64,000 nt of DNA from Ideonella sp. MAG2. GTDB taxonomy: Bacteria; Pseudomonadota; Gammaproteobacteria; Burkholderiales; Burkholderiaceae_C. Positions 55,200-63,842 of this stretch are shown piece by piece. The stretch spans positions 1,836,098-1,900,097 of the forward strand of contig PTEU01000001.1 in the NCBI GenBank assembly GCA_004359425.1, in the 5' to 3' direction. The position numbers and the translations under genes were made by a program. Each line of letters starts with the position of its first letter. Position 1 is the first letter of the stretch. Below the pieces are notes generated by a model, which had not been told where the DNA came from, ran no database searches, and worked only from the letters and a program-made list of their open reading frames with translations.

Positions 55200-56411
55200 T
55201 TACTCGAAGTCGATGCGCGAGGCCGTCAGCGTCGCCCCGTCGCTGGAGAGGTCGCCCTTGACCTCCACACGGGAGCCATTGGCCAACTGGGCTTCACTGC
55301 CGTCCTTCCAAGTGGCGCTGCCGTAGCTCACTGTCAGGCCCCGCAAGCTGAAGGTCTTGGCGCTAGTGTCCAGGGCGCTGACGGTGCCGTGCAGTTCGTA
55401 GTCCTCGCCGCGGCCGTGGCTGCTGCTGTCCTCCAGGTGGACCTTGGTGGCCACCAACACGCCGTTCACCATCGCACCTTCCACCTCCACCCGCGCACCC
55501 AGCACCACACCAGCCGTGCCTTCGCGGAAGGTGGCGTTGGTGGCATCCACTGCCAATCCATCCACACTGAACTGCGTCGCACTAGTCCAGGCCGTGATGA
55601 TGCCTTTAACTTCGGCTTCACTGTGGTCGCCACGGCTGCGGCTTTCATTGCCGAAGTTGGTGACCATCCATTGGCCGTTGCTGGGGGTGGTTTGCAGATT
55701 GACCCGCACCCAAGCACCATTGGCCAGGGTGGTGGGCACGGTGGTGGCGGAGCCGTAGTTCAAGACCGCGCCGCCCATGCTGAAAGTACGCGCCGTGGTG
55801 TCCAGGTTGGCCACCGTGCCTCGCAGTTTGTAGCTGGTGGCATTGGGCTTGTCTTCAATGCGGCTAGCCACGTAAACGCTGCGGGCTGCATCCCATTGCG
55901 CGTGGATTTCCACCACCAAGCCAGTGGTCATGGCGCTGAGGCCACCGGCCAGGCTGTCATCAAATACCGTGGTACTGGTGGTCTCTACCGTCTGGCCCAG
56001 CAGGGTGAAGGTGGACGCAGCACTGTTAACGGCCGCGACCGGGCCCACGATCTCGCTACCGTAGCGGATCACGGTCGCCGTTCCACTGCCGCCTGCGCGA
56101 TCAATGCGCGAGGCCTCGATTTCGACATGCGCCCCAAGCTTCAAGTCGTCGCTGCCACGGCGGTTGCCGTCGTCGTCGAACACCTGTGCACCGCTGTCAT
56201 CAAAGCGCACCCCGTTGACGATGATGGAGCCAAAACCGCTGATGGCACCGCTGGTGTATGAGCCGGTTGCGGCTGCAGGTGGTGTGGAGCCGCTGGGCGC
56301 ATCCGTGCCGCCACCGCCGCAAGCCACCAAGGCAGCGGCGAGAGCAGTGCCCGCCACAGCGACCCAAAGCCGGGTACGACCTTGAGACAAAAACCATTGA
56401 GATGAGGACAT
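55200..56411 (-). CDS. DUF5666 repeat lipoprotein (second copy)
   Basis: A 403-aa paralog of the protein at 53047-54270. Lipobox V-A-C after a signal helix, then G-A-I-S-G-F-G-S-I-I-V-N-G-V-R-F-D-D-S and further DUF5666 units, ending in V-E-V-K-G-D-L-S-S-D-G. The ATG at 56411 is six bases after AGGAGA and is preferred to one at 56417. It precedes the DUF6502 gene by 78 bases on the same strand. Confidence 0.87.
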   Translation of the reverse strand: MSSSQWFLSQGRTRLWVAVAGTALAAALVACGGGGTDAPSGSTPPAAATGSYTSGAISGFGSIIVNGVRFDDSGAQVFDDDGNRRGSDDLKLGAHVEIEASRIDRAGGSGTATVIRYGSEIVGPVAAVNSAASTFTLLGQTVETTSTTVFDDSLAGGLSAMTTGLVVEIHAQWDAARSVYVASRIEDKPNATSYKLRGTVANLDTTARTFSMGGAVLNYGSATTVPTTLANGAWVRVNLQTTPSNGQWMVTNFGNESRSRGDHSEAEVKGIITAWTSATQFSVDGLAVDATNATFREGTAGVVLGARVEVEGAMVNGVLVATKVHLEDSSSHGRGEDYELHGTVSALDTSAKTFSLRGLTVSYGSATWKDGSEAQLANGSRVEVKGDLSSDGATLTASRIDFE

Positions 56412-56519
56412 GAACATTCTCCTGAAACGAGATAGGGGTCAGTAGCAAGCAGCAGCGTCAGTATAAATGTGTTTTTTGCACATTTAACAACTTTACTTTT
56501 TGACATGGAGGGTCTTGAG

Positions 56520-56535
56520 CTGATAATTCATACAG
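56520..56535 (+). promoter_or_regulatory. LexA (SOS) box upstream of dinB
   Basis: CTGATAATTCATACAG keeps the CTG-N10-CAG spacing and the ACAG half of the LexA consensus, with one change in the left half. It stands 34 bases before the dinB start, where a repressor would block transcription. Confidence 0.75.
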
Positions 56536-56568
56536 TATTCACTCAGCACAGACGCCCCGGTTTTCGTC

Positions 56569-57873
56569 ATGCCCGCTGCACCCCGCAGGCTCATCGCCCA
56601 TCTCGACATGGATGCCTTCTACGCCTCGGTGGAGCTGCTGCGCTACCCCGATCTGCGGGGCCGCGCCGTGGTGATTGGTGGCAGCCGCGACCACCAGCCC
56701 GTGCTGCAAGCTGATGGCACACGCCGCTATGCCCGGCTGGGCGACTATGTGGGCCGAGGCGTGATCACCACCTCCACCTATGAGGCCCGCGCCCTGGGCG
56801 TGCACTCCGCCATGGGCATGATGAAAGCCGCTGCCCTGGCCCCTGATGCCGTGTTGCTGCCGGTGGACTTCGACAGCTACCGCCACTACTCACGCCGCTT
56901 CAAGGCCGCCGTGGCCGAATTGGCCCCGGTGATTGAAGACCGTGGTGTGGACGAGATCTACATCGACCTCACCCACGTCCCTGGGGCTCAAGAGGCCGTG
57001 GGCCATGACCCACTGGGCGGCGTGCGCGCCTTGGCCCATGACATCAAGAACAATGTCTTTACCCACACGGGGCTCACCTGCTCCATTGGCATCACGCCCA
57101 ACAAACTGCTCTCCAAAATTGCCTCAGAGTTGGACAAGCCCAATGGCCTGACCGTGCTGATGGCCGACGAGATCCCCGCGCGGCTGTGGCCGCTGCCGGT
57201 GCGGCGCATCAACGGCATTGGCCCCAAGGCCGGGGCCAAGCTGGCCACGCTGGGCATTGACACCATCGGCCAGTTGGCCGCCGCCGACCGCCTGCTGCTG
57301 ATGGAGCGCTTTGGCCGCAGCTATGGCGCATGGCTGCACGAGGCGGCCCATGGGCGAGACGACCGCCCGGTCGTCACCGAAAGCGAGCCCGTCTCCATGA
57401 GCCGGGAAACCACGTTTGACCGCGACCTGCACGCCGTGCGCGACCGCGCCACGCTGGGCCGCATCTTCACCGAGCTGTGCGAACAGGTGGCGGCCGACTT
57501 ACAGCGCAAGGGCTACCAAGGCCGTACGGTGGGCATCAAGCTGCGCTTTGACGACTTCAAGGTTCAAACCCGCGACCTCACCCTGCCTCAGGCCACGGCA
57601 GACGCCACCGCCATCCGCCGTGCTGCCGGCCAGTGCCTGAAGCGGGCTGACCTGAGCCGCCGCCTGCGCCTGTTGGGTGTGCGCGTGGCCAGCCTGGCCC
57701 GCACCGAGGGCGGCAAAACCAGTACCGACAGCACCAAGGTCAGGCCCGGCACGGTGCGGCGTGGTGCCAAGCCAGAACGCCTGCTCAAGCACCCGCCACA
57801 AGCGGTGCATGCACCCTTGCTGGCCCAAGAGCCCACACCCGACTTGTTCAGCAGCTTAGAGCGCGAAGAATGA
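56569..57873 (+). CDS. dinB: DNA polymerase IV
   Basis: A 434-aa Y-family translesion polymerase. D-M-D-A-F-Y-A-S-V-E is the first catalytic motif and G-V-D-E-I-Y-I-D the second; the thumb has G-I-G-P-K-A-G-A-K-L. It is longer than E. coli Pol IV, with an extended region after the little finger that lacks a clear beta-clamp motif Q-x-x-L-F; D-L-F-S-S-L at the end may serve. An SOS box precedes it, so it should be damage-induced. Confidence 0.94.
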   Translation: MPAAPRRLIAHLDMDAFYASVELLRYPDLRGRAVVIGGSRDHQPVLQADGTRRYARLGDYVGRGVITTSTYEARALGVHSAMGMMKAAALAPDAVLLPVDFDSYRHYSRRFKAAVAELAPVIEDRGVDEIYIDLTHVPGAQEAVGHDPLGGVRALAHDIKNNVFTHTGLTCSIGITPNKLLSKIASELDKPNGLTVLMADEIPARLWPLPVRRINGIGPKAGAKLATLGIDTIGQLAAADRLLLMERFGRSYGAWLHEAAHGRDDRPVVTESEPVSMSRETTFDRDLHAVRDRATLGRIFTELCEQVAADLQRKGYQGRTVGIKLRFDDFKVQTRDLTLPQATADATAIRRAAGQCLKRADLSRRLRLLGVRVASLARTEGGKTSTDSTKVRPGTVRRGAKPERLLKHPPQAVHAPLLAQEPTPDLFSSLEREE

Positions 57874-58302
57874 TCAGCGCCGGGTGGGCAAGCGCCACAG
57901 CCAGATCGCCACGCAGGTGCAGCACAGCGCAGGCATGACCCGCCACATCGACGGGATCATGAAGAAGGCCCAAACACTGCTGGCCGTCATCATCACGGTG
58001 GCCAATTGCTTGGCCCGCAAGGGCACGGCGCGGGTGGCGCGCCAGTCGCGCACCATAGGCCCCAAACGCGGGTGGTTCACCAGCCAATGCTCCCAACGCG
58101 CACTGCCGCGCGAGAAGCAAAACGCCGCCAACAGCACAAAGGGCGTGGTGGGCAGCAGGGGCAAGAAAATGCCGATGAAGCCCAGCATCAGGCTGAGCCA
58201 GCCGCCCACCAGCCACACAGCGCGCAGCAGCGGGTGGCGCGACGTCACCGACGGGCAAGCCTTGGGCTGCAGAGCGTGACCAAGCGGGGCAGATTCCGAC
58301 AT
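57874..58302 (-). CDS. ybaN: DUF454 (YbaN-like) inner-membrane protein
   Basis: A 142-aa protein with a family signature F-L-P-L-L-P-T-T-P-F-V-L-L-A-A-F-C-F-S-R-G-S and W-L-V-N-H-P-R-L-G-P, and two or three hydrophobic helices. Function unknown. The ATG at 58302 is the first with a good context; longer frames overlap the next gene's promoter. It converges on dinB. Confidence 0.88.
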   Translation of the reverse strand: MSESAPLGHALQPKACPSVTSRHPLLRAVWLVGGWLSLMLGFIGIFLPLLPTTPFVLLAAFCFSRGSARWEHWLVNHPRLGPMVRDWRATRAVPLRAKQLATVMMTASSVWAFFMIPSMWRVMPALCCTCVAIWLWRLPTRR

Positions 58303-58416
58303 GGGGCCGATTGTGCATGCAGGATTGATCTGCCTTAAAGCCGGAAATGACTGGCCTTTCCAGAGCAGCGCTTGCTGAGACAATGCCCCCCAGCCCACCA
58401 CAGCCCACACCGCACC

Positions 58417-58926
58417 ATGCCCTCTCTTGTCTGGTCAGACGAACTGGCCCTCAACCACGCCCAAATCGACGCCACCCACCAAGAGTTTGTGGCCTTGCTC
58501 ACCGCCGCTGAAGAAGCCGTGGCCCGCTCTGTCGAAGAAGGCCTGGTCGCCTATGAAGCCTTGGTCGAGCACACCGTCGGCCACTTCGGCCAAGAAGACC
58601 GCTGGATGGCCAAAACCGGCTTCGCGCCCGAGAACTGCCACAACGGCCAGCACCACCAAGTGCTGTCGCTGCTGAAGGAAGTGATCGTCTATGCCAAAGA
58701 CAAGGGCGACTACGGCCCGCTGACCCGCGTGCTGCCCGAACTCGGCCCTTGGTTTGCCAACCACGCACAGACCATGGACGCCATCTTGGCCTCGCACCTG
58801 GACGCCGTGGGTTTTGATTTCACCACCGAAACCATGACCCGCCCGCCCCAGCCTGCGGCCGAACCCGAGCCCGGCGTGAGCCACTGCGGCGATGGTGTGG
58901 GCAATGCCTGCAGCAGCCACGCCTGA
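58417..58926 (+). CDS. Bacteriohemerythrin
   Basis: A 169-aa non-heme di-iron oxygen-binding protein. Iron ligands follow the family: H21 in I-D-A-T-H, H52, H56-F and E60, H75 and H79/H80, H116 and D121. A short His/Cys-containing tail (S-H-C-G-D-G-V-G-N-A-C) is unusual and may be a metal or redox feature. Cytoplasmic. The ATG at 58417 is chosen over 58372. Confidence 0.9.
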   Translation: MPSLVWSDELALNHAQIDATHQEFVALLTAAEEAVARSVEEGLVAYEALVEHTVGHFGQEDRWMAKTGFAPENCHNGQHHQVLSLLKEVIVYAKDKGDYGPLTRVLPELGPWFANHAQTMDAILASHLDAVGFDFTTETMTRPPQPAAEPEPGVSHCGDGVGNACSSHA

Positions 58927-58950
58927 CGGCCACACCTCTGCCGTAAAGCC

Positions 58951-59889
58951 ATGGCCGACCCCGCCCTGCGCCTGCCCTCGTTGGACGCCTTGCGGGCCTT
59001 TGAGGCCGCCGCCCGCCTAGGCCAGTACGAGCGTGCGGCGGATGAGCTGGCCATCACCGCCAGCGCCGTGGCCAAGCGCGTGGGCACCTTGGAAGACCTG
59101 CTGGGCGGCCCACTGTTTCAGCGCGCCACCAAGCCCCTGGCGCTGACGGCCGAGGGCAAGGAATACCTGGCCCGCATCGCCCCCCTGCTGGCCCAACTCG
59201 CCGCCCTGCCCCAGCACCGCCGCACCCACCAGCGCCGCCAGCGCCTGCGCCTGACCGCGCCGCCTACCTTTGCGCGGCAGATCATCGTGCCTGCCCTGCC
59301 GCAACTGCACCAAGCCTGCCCGCAAATCGAGCTGGAGTTGGTGCTCAGCGTCCCCTTCATGGACGCCGCCGCACCCGAGGCCGACCTGCATGTACGCCTG
59401 ACGCCCTTGGCCCAGGCTGGCCCCGCACTGCTGATGAGCGACCAACTCCTGCCCCTGGCCGCCCCCAGCCTCTTGGCCCAAGCGCAGCCGCGCACCTTGG
59501 CCGACCTGGCCCACCTGCCGCTGCTGCGCACCCCGGTCGACCCCTGGGGCCCTTGGGCTTCAGCCGCCGGGCTGGACCTGCCCGAACCCGACGAAGGCCC
59601 GCGCCTGGTGGACTTAGGGCTGGTGCTGGAAGCCGCCATTCACGGCCAAGGCGTGGCCCTGGCTCGGCCCTCGCTGGCCTTGGGTGCGTTGGGCGCCGGC
59701 CTGCTGGCCCCCGTTTGGGGCGCGGGTGCCACGCCCCTAGCACCCGCATCGACCGCCTACACCCTGCACCTGCCCGACAGTGGCAACACCGACCCCACCG
59801 AGGGTGTGGTCGCCCTGGCCCTGGCGCTCAAACAAGCGGCCGAGGATGCCGCAGCACTGGGCTTGGCCTTGGTGTCGGGCGGGGGTTAG
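58951..59889 (+). CDS. LysR-family transcriptional regulator (GcvA-like)
   Basis: A 312-aa LysR protein. It starts L-P-S-L-D-A-L-R-A-F-E-A-A-A-R, the pattern of the GcvA group, with the HTH A-A-D-E-L-A-I-T-A-S-A-V-A-K-R-V and P-L-F-Q-R. The effector domain is Ala/Leu-rich. It is 24 bases after the hemerythrin gene and 102 bases before lldD; targets are unknown. Confidence 0.85.
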   Translation: MADPALRLPSLDALRAFEAAARLGQYERAADELAITASAVAKRVGTLEDLLGGPLFQRATKPLALTAEGKEYLARIAPLLAQLAALPQHRRTHQRRQRLRLTAPPTFARQIIVPALPQLHQACPQIELELVLSVPFMDAAAPEADLHVRLTPLAQAGPALLMSDQLLPLAAPSLLAQAQPRTLADLAHLPLLRTPVDPWGPWASAAGLDLPEPDEGPRLVDLGLVLEAAIHGQGVALARPSLALGALGAGLLAPVWGAGATPLAPASTAYTLHLPDSGNTDPTEGVVALALALKQAAEDAAALGLALVSGGG

Positions 59890-59991
59890 GGGCTAGGGAC
59901 AGCGCTGCTTTCCGTTCGCCCCTGAAGATTTTTCCGGCGGCGCTTGCTGTGCGGCGATTAGCATGGGCTCCATTCAAGAGGAGACAAGCCC

Positions 59992-61143
59992 ATGCCCACC
60001 ATCACTTGCATTGAAGACCTGCGTGTCCTGGCCAAAAGGCGCGTGCCGCGTATGTTTTACGACTACGCAGACTCGGGCTCTTGGACGGAGAGCACCTACC
60101 GCGCGAACGAGGCCGACTTTCAGAAGATCAAGCTGCGCCAGCGCGTGGCAGTCAACATGCAAAACCGCAGCACGGCCTGCGAGATGGTGGGCCAAGCGGC
60201 CAAGATGCCGGTGGCGATTGCACCCACCGGCCTGACGGGCATGCAGCATGCCGATGGCGAAATCTTGGCGGCACGGGCGGCAGAGAATTTTGGCGTCCCC
60301 TTCACGCTGTCGACCATGAGCATTTGCTCCATCGAAGACATTGCCGCGCACACCAAGGCACCGTTCTGGTTCCAGCTGTATGTGATGAAGGACCGCGACT
60401 TCATCGAGCGCCTGATCGACCGGGCCAAGGCGGCCAACTGCTCGTCGCTGATGTTGACGCTGGATTTGCAGATCCTGGGCCAGCGCCACAAGGACATCAA
60501 GAACGGCCTCTCGGCCCCGCCCAAGCCGACCATTGCCAACATCATCAACCTGATGACCAAGCCGCGCTGGTGCTTGGGCATGCTGGGCACCCGCCGTCAC
60601 TCGTTTGGCAACATCGTGGGCCATGCCAAGGGCGTGGGCGATTTATCCTCACTCAGCTCTTGGACGGCCGAGCAGTTTGACCCGGCGCTGTCTTGGGCCG
60701 ATGTGGAGTGGATCAAGAAGCGCTGGGGCGGCAAGCTGATCATCAAGGGCATCATGGACGTGGAAGACGCCCGCCTGGCCCGAGACAGCGGCGCCGACGC
60801 GATGATCGTCTCCAACCACGGTGGCCGGCAGTTGGACGGTGCCCTCAGCTCGATTGAGGCCCTGCCGGCCATGGCTCAAGAAGTGGGCAAGGACATCGAG
60901 GTCTGGATGGATGGCGGCATTCGCTCCGGCCAAGATGTGCTCAAAGCCTGGGCGCTGGGCGCACGCGGCACGCTGATTGGCCGCTCTTTCCTCTATGGGC
61001 TGGGAGCCATGGGCGAGGCCGGTGTAACCAAGGCCTTGGAGATCATCCACAAAGAACTGGACCTGACCATGGCTTTCTGCGGCCACACACGCATTGAGCA
61101 AGTGGGGCCGCACATCTTTGTGCCGGGGACTTATCCGGCTTGA
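59992..61143 (+). CDS. lldD: FMN-dependent alpha-hydroxy-acid oxidase, LldD-type L-lactate dehydrogenase
   Basis: A 383-aa flavoprotein that oxidises an alpha-hydroxy acid, most likely L-lactate. It shows R-V-P-R-M-F-Y-D-Y-A-D-S-G-S-W near the start, F-Q-L-Y for FMN, S-N-H276-G-G-R-Q-L-D-G with the catalytic His, and W-M-D-G-G-I-R-S-G-Q-D-V. GAGGAG precedes the ATG. It is usually membrane-associated and quinone-linked. The repeat structure begins just downstream. Confidence 0.92.
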   Translation: MPTITCIEDLRVLAKRRVPRMFYDYADSGSWTESTYRANEADFQKIKLRQRVAVNMQNRSTACEMVGQAAKMPVAIAPTGLTGMQHADGEILAARAAENFGVPFTLSTMSICSIEDIAAHTKAPFWFQLYVMKDRDFIERLIDRAKAANCSSLMLTLDLQILGQRHKDIKNGLSAPPKPTIANIINLMTKPRWCLGMLGTRRHSFGNIVGHAKGVGDLSSLSSWTAEQFDPALSWADVEWIKKRWGGKLIIKGIMDVEDARLARDSGADAMIVSNHGGRQLDGALSSIEALPAMAQEVGKDIEVWMDGGIRSGQDVLKAWALGARGTLIGRSFLYGLGAMGEAGVTKALEIIHKELDLTMAFCGHTRIEQVGPHIFVPGTYPA

Positions 61144-61256
61144 TGCAGAACGGTCGTTGCAGGAAAGCCCGTTGAGCGCTGTTGTGCTTCGAGGCAAGTG
61201 GGTGAGTACCTGTCAGACACTGTTTGAGGTTTGGAGCGGCCCTGGCGCGACGGTGA

Positions 61257-61323
61257 GTCGCTACCGCTCGTGTCCCCCGCACTCAGCCACTGGCTGAGTG
61301 CTCCTCCTTTACCTCGCTATAGC
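61257..61323. repeat. Left arm of a perfect 67-bp inverted repeat
   Basis: This 67-base stretch is the exact reverse complement of 61920-61986. Its inner part holds a self-palindrome ACTCAGCCACTGGCTGAGT. The 16-base start GTCGCTACCGCTCGTG also occurs at 61617-61632. It begins 113 bases after lldD. Confidence 0.95.
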
Positions 61324-61370
61324 AACTCACCATCACACCAGGGCGGGCGGATCGTTCATAGACTGCAAGC

Positions 61371-61623
61371 CGAAGTAAGCCCGGGTCGTTCCTCTAAACA
61401 CTCAACGCGAGCGCTGGCAGATGCTTCGCGGAGGTGCACCGGCATACCGACGCCAAGGGGGTTGGCCGAGGGGCGAAGGGAAGTATTAGGGGGAGGCGGC
61501 GGCCGAAGGCCGACGACGGAGGACATGAACAGAGCCCCTCGGCCAAGCACCTTGGCAGCGCGCCCACGTTAGCAAGCACCTCGGCCGACGGCCGCTTTGA
61601 CGTTGTGCGGAAGGCAGTCGCTA
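61371..61623. repeat. First unit of a 300-bp-period direct repeat
   Basis: The unit recurs at 61671-61923 at an offset of exactly 300 bases. Over 61441-61620 the two copies differ at only three positions; the first 60 bases are more diverged. It contains GC-rich inverted segments such as GGCGGCCGAAGGCCG. Open frames inside it are short and unlike proteins. Confidence 0.93.
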
Positions 61624-61631
61624 CCGCTCGT

Positions 61632-61652
61632 GCCTGAAGCGCAGCTTCAGGC
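61632..61652. repeat. Strong short hairpin between repeat units
   Basis: GCCTGAAGC and GCTTCAGGC form a nine-base stem around GCA. It lies only in the first unit's downstream side, just after the GTCGCTACCGCTCGTG motif. It could be part of a structured RNA or a recombination hairpin. Confidence 0.7.
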
Positions 61653-61670
61653 GTTCACCAGACACGAACA

Positions 61671-61923
61671 GAAGTAAAGCCGGGTTGTTCTGCCCAAACG
61701 CTCAACGCGCGCTCTGGCAGAAGCTTCGTGGAGGTGCACCGGCATACCGACGCCAAGGGGGTTGGCCGAGGGGCGAAGGGAAGTATTAGGGGGAGGCGGC
61801 GGCCGAAGGCCGACGACGGAGGACATGAACGGAGCCCCTCGGCTAAGCACCTTGGCAGCGCGCCCACGTTAGCAAGCGCCTCGGCCGACGGCCGCTTTGA
61901 CGTTGTGCGGAAGGCAGTCGCTA
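61671..61923. repeat. Second unit of the 300-bp-period direct repeat
   Basis: Near-identical copy of 61371-61623. It ends with the same 25-base GACGTTG...GTCGCTA segment but continues into the right inverted-repeat arm instead of the hairpin. Confidence 0.93.
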
Positions 61924-61986
61924 TAGCGAGGTAAAGGAGGAGCACTCAGCCAGTGGCTGAGTGCGGGGGACACGAGCGGTAGCGAC
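61920..61986. repeat. Right arm of the perfect 67-bp inverted repeat
   Basis: Exact reverse complement of 61257-61323. It overlaps by a few bases the end of the second direct-repeat unit and is followed by an inverted copy of that unit's end at 61980-62004 (two mismatches in 25 bases). Confidence 0.95.
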
Positions 61987-62008
61987 TGCCTTTCGCGCAA
62001 CGTCGCCT

Positions 62009-62413
62009 TCACAGCCCCTCGTCCCCCGTAGGTGCCCCTTCTTCGAGTTGGCGGCGGGCAGCGGCGACGGCGGCGGAGGCCAGCATCTCGGCCAGCACGG
62101 GGTCGGCGGGCAAATGCAGTCGGAACTTCAGGCTGCGGGCGGAGCGGCCGCCCATCTCCAAAGGCCCCAAAGCAGCGGGCAAGGCAATGCGGGGCAGACA
62201 TTGCAGGCTGATGTGCGACTTATGGGCCGCCAACGCCAGCGTCGGCACCCGGTCCAGCTGATACACGATCTGACCCCACTGCACCATCTCAACCAACTCG
62301 GGCTCCACCCGCATCACCACCGCCTGCAACTCATGCGCGGTCTTGCGCTGTTCCGGCGTCAAAAAGTCAAACCAGGCGGCAGCCAGGGCTTTGGGACGAA
62401 TGGTTCGACGCAT
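62009..62413 (-). CDS. DUF1801 (YdhG/YjbR-like) protein
   Basis: A 134-aa small soluble protein. L-V-E-M-V-Q-W-G-Q-I-V-Y and H-K-S-H-I-S-L-Q-C are the DUF1801 pattern; E-Q-R near residue 21 begins helix one. Function unknown. Its stop codon lies five bases from the repeat structure, which may act as its terminator. Confidence 0.82.
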   Translation of the reverse strand: MRRTIRPKALAAAWFDFLTPEQRKTAHELQAVVMRVEPELVEMVQWGQIVYQLDRVPTLALAAHKSHISLQCLPRIALPAALGPLEMGGRSARSLKFRLHLPADPVLAEMLASAAVAAARRQLEEGAPTGDEGL

Positions 62414-62432
62414 AGCGGGGGGGTCCGATCAA

Positions 62433-63311
62433 TCAAAGTGCTTTGTTATCAAAGGTGTTGCAGCCGGCCATCTGGCCCTGCTCCAAACCCTTGCGGAACC
62501 AGCGCACCCTCTGCGCACTGCTTCCATGAGTAAAACTATCCGGCCGCACCGTGCCGCCCGCCTGCTGCTGCAAAGCGTCGTCACCAATGCGCGAGGCTGC
62601 ATTCATGGCTTCCTCAACATCTCCGGCATCCAACAACTGGCGCGCGGCCTGGGCATGATGGGCCCAGACCCCCGCCAAACAATCCGCCTGCAACTCCAGC
62701 CTCACACTCAGCGCATTGCCTTGTGCCTCTGAGACCTGACTCCGCATGCGGTCTACCTTGCCCGACACGCCCAACAAATGCTGCACATGGTGGCCCACCT
62801 CATGGGCAATCACATAAGCCTGGGCAAAGTCGCCCGGAGCCCCCAACTGCCGCTGCAGCGTGTCGTAAAAACTCAAATCGATGTACACCTGCTGGTCCGC
62901 AGGGCAATAAAACGGCCCCATGGCCGCTTGGCCCGTTCCACAAGCCGTGGGTGTACGTCCTTCAAACAACACCAACGTGGGTTTGGCGTAGCTCTTGCCC
63001 ATTTGGCGGAACTGCGCTGTCCACACATCCTCTGTATCGGCCAAAACCGTGGAAACAAAAGCCGCCATGCGGTCATTCGCCGGTGGTTTGTGGCCGGTGG
63101 GGGCCGACATCGACGCCGGTGCTGCTCCACCGCCATCCAACAAACCCAGCACCGTCATGGGGTTGATGCCAAAAATCCAACTGGCCAGCAACGCAATGAC
63201 GATGCTGCCCAAACCCAGCGAGCGTCCGCCCATGCCGCCCACACGCCCACCATCGCCGTCGCCACGGCGGTCTTCCACGTTGTCACTCTGTCGATTTCCT
63301 TCCCAGCGCAT
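62433..63311 (-). CDS. ypfJ: YpfJ-like neutral zinc metallopeptidase (predicted, KPN_02809 family)
   Basis: A 292-aa protein with a Gly/Arg-rich start, one membrane helix (I-V-I-A-L-L-A-S-W-I-F-G) and an extracytoplasmic domain. The zinc motif H-E-V-G-H-H follows Y-V-I-A, and L-Q-A-D-C-L-A-G-V-W-A carries the third ligand. Y-C-P-A-D-Q-Q-V-Y-I-D is also typical. The start M-R-W-E-G-N-R-Q-S-D-N-V-E-D-R-R is the family hallmark. Confidence 0.92.
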   Translation of the reverse strand: MRWEGNRQSDNVEDRRGDGDGGRVGGMGGRSLGLGSIVIALLASWIFGINPMTVLGLLDGGGAAPASMSAPTGHKPPANDRMAAFVSTVLADTEDVWTAQFRQMGKSYAKPTLVLFEGRTPTACGTGQAAMGPFYCPADQQVYIDLSFYDTLQRQLGAPGDFAQAYVIAHEVGHHVQHLLGVSGKVDRMRSQVSEAQGNALSVRLELQADCLAGVWAHHAQAARQLLDAGDVEEAMNAASRIGDDALQQQAGGTVRPDSFTHGSSAQRVRWFRKGLEQGQMAGCNTFDNKAL

Positions 63312-63418
63312 CGTCTTACCCTCCAGTGCAGTTGCGAGTCACAAAGCGGCAACCCGTGGGGCGCGATTGTGAGGTCTGCTGAGCCTGGAGCGAGTGCGCG
63401 TCTGCCTGGGGCTTGCCC

Positions 63419-63727
63419 TCAAGACGCCAAGGTCTGCCGCATTTCGTCGCGCCGGTGGTACGCCTGGAACAACTCCAGAGCCAATCGACGCAGCGGCTCA
63501 GACTCCGTGGCATGTGCGCTGGCAATGCGCTCATAGGCGTAAATCTTGTCAAAACACATGCGGGCCACTTGCACGGTTTGGCCTTGCTGCACCATCAGCG
63601 AGCGAAACCGCAGCAGGGCACCCATGCCCAATTCGTCGGCCACAAAAGCCTGCAAACCGCCTGCGGGCGGCGGGCGGCGCTGAGGGGCCGCTGGGGCGGC
63701 GTGCTGAGTCGAGTGGTGCAGTGCCAT
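63419..63727 (-). CDS. Small protein of unknown function
   Basis: A 102-aa soluble protein with a Pro/Gln/His-rich start and a helical rest (L-R-F-R-S-L-M-V-Q-Q-G, M-C-F-D-K-I-Y-A-Y-E-R-I). No family is recognised. An AGGAGA ribosome site stands at the right distance from the ATG, which supports it as a real gene. It lies between dcd and the metallopeptidase gene on the same strand. Confidence 0.6.
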   Translation of the reverse strand: MALHHSTQHAAPAAPQRRPPPAGGLQAFVADELGMGALLRFRSLMVQQGQTVQVARMCFDKIYAYERIASAHATESEPLRRLALELFQAYHRRDEMRQTLAS

Positions 63728-63842
63728 GGGAGTCTCCTGTGTCCAGAAGCATTACCGAATGGCCCGCATGGTCGCTTGGGCTGAAGCGCCGCAAACGCCG
63801 CAAGAACGGGGCAAAACCCCAGCAGTTCAATCGTGTCTGGGC

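Noticed and set aside
54831..56261. 476-codon open frame antisense to the second DUF5666 gene
   Set aside because: Long only because of codon bias in the opposite strand; composition is not protein-like.
57848..58408. Second frame over the DUF454 gene
   Set aside because: Ala/Gly/Arg-rich shadow; the other frame has the DUF454 signature.
61371..61923. Possible CRISPR array
   Set aside because: Only two units of about 250 bases at a 300-base period; no short repeats with unique spacers and no cas genes.
61434..61934. Short open frames in both repeat units (about 60-113 codons on both strands)
   Set aside because: They are duplicated with the repeat, are Arg/Pro-rich on one strand, have no ribosome sites and match no family I know.
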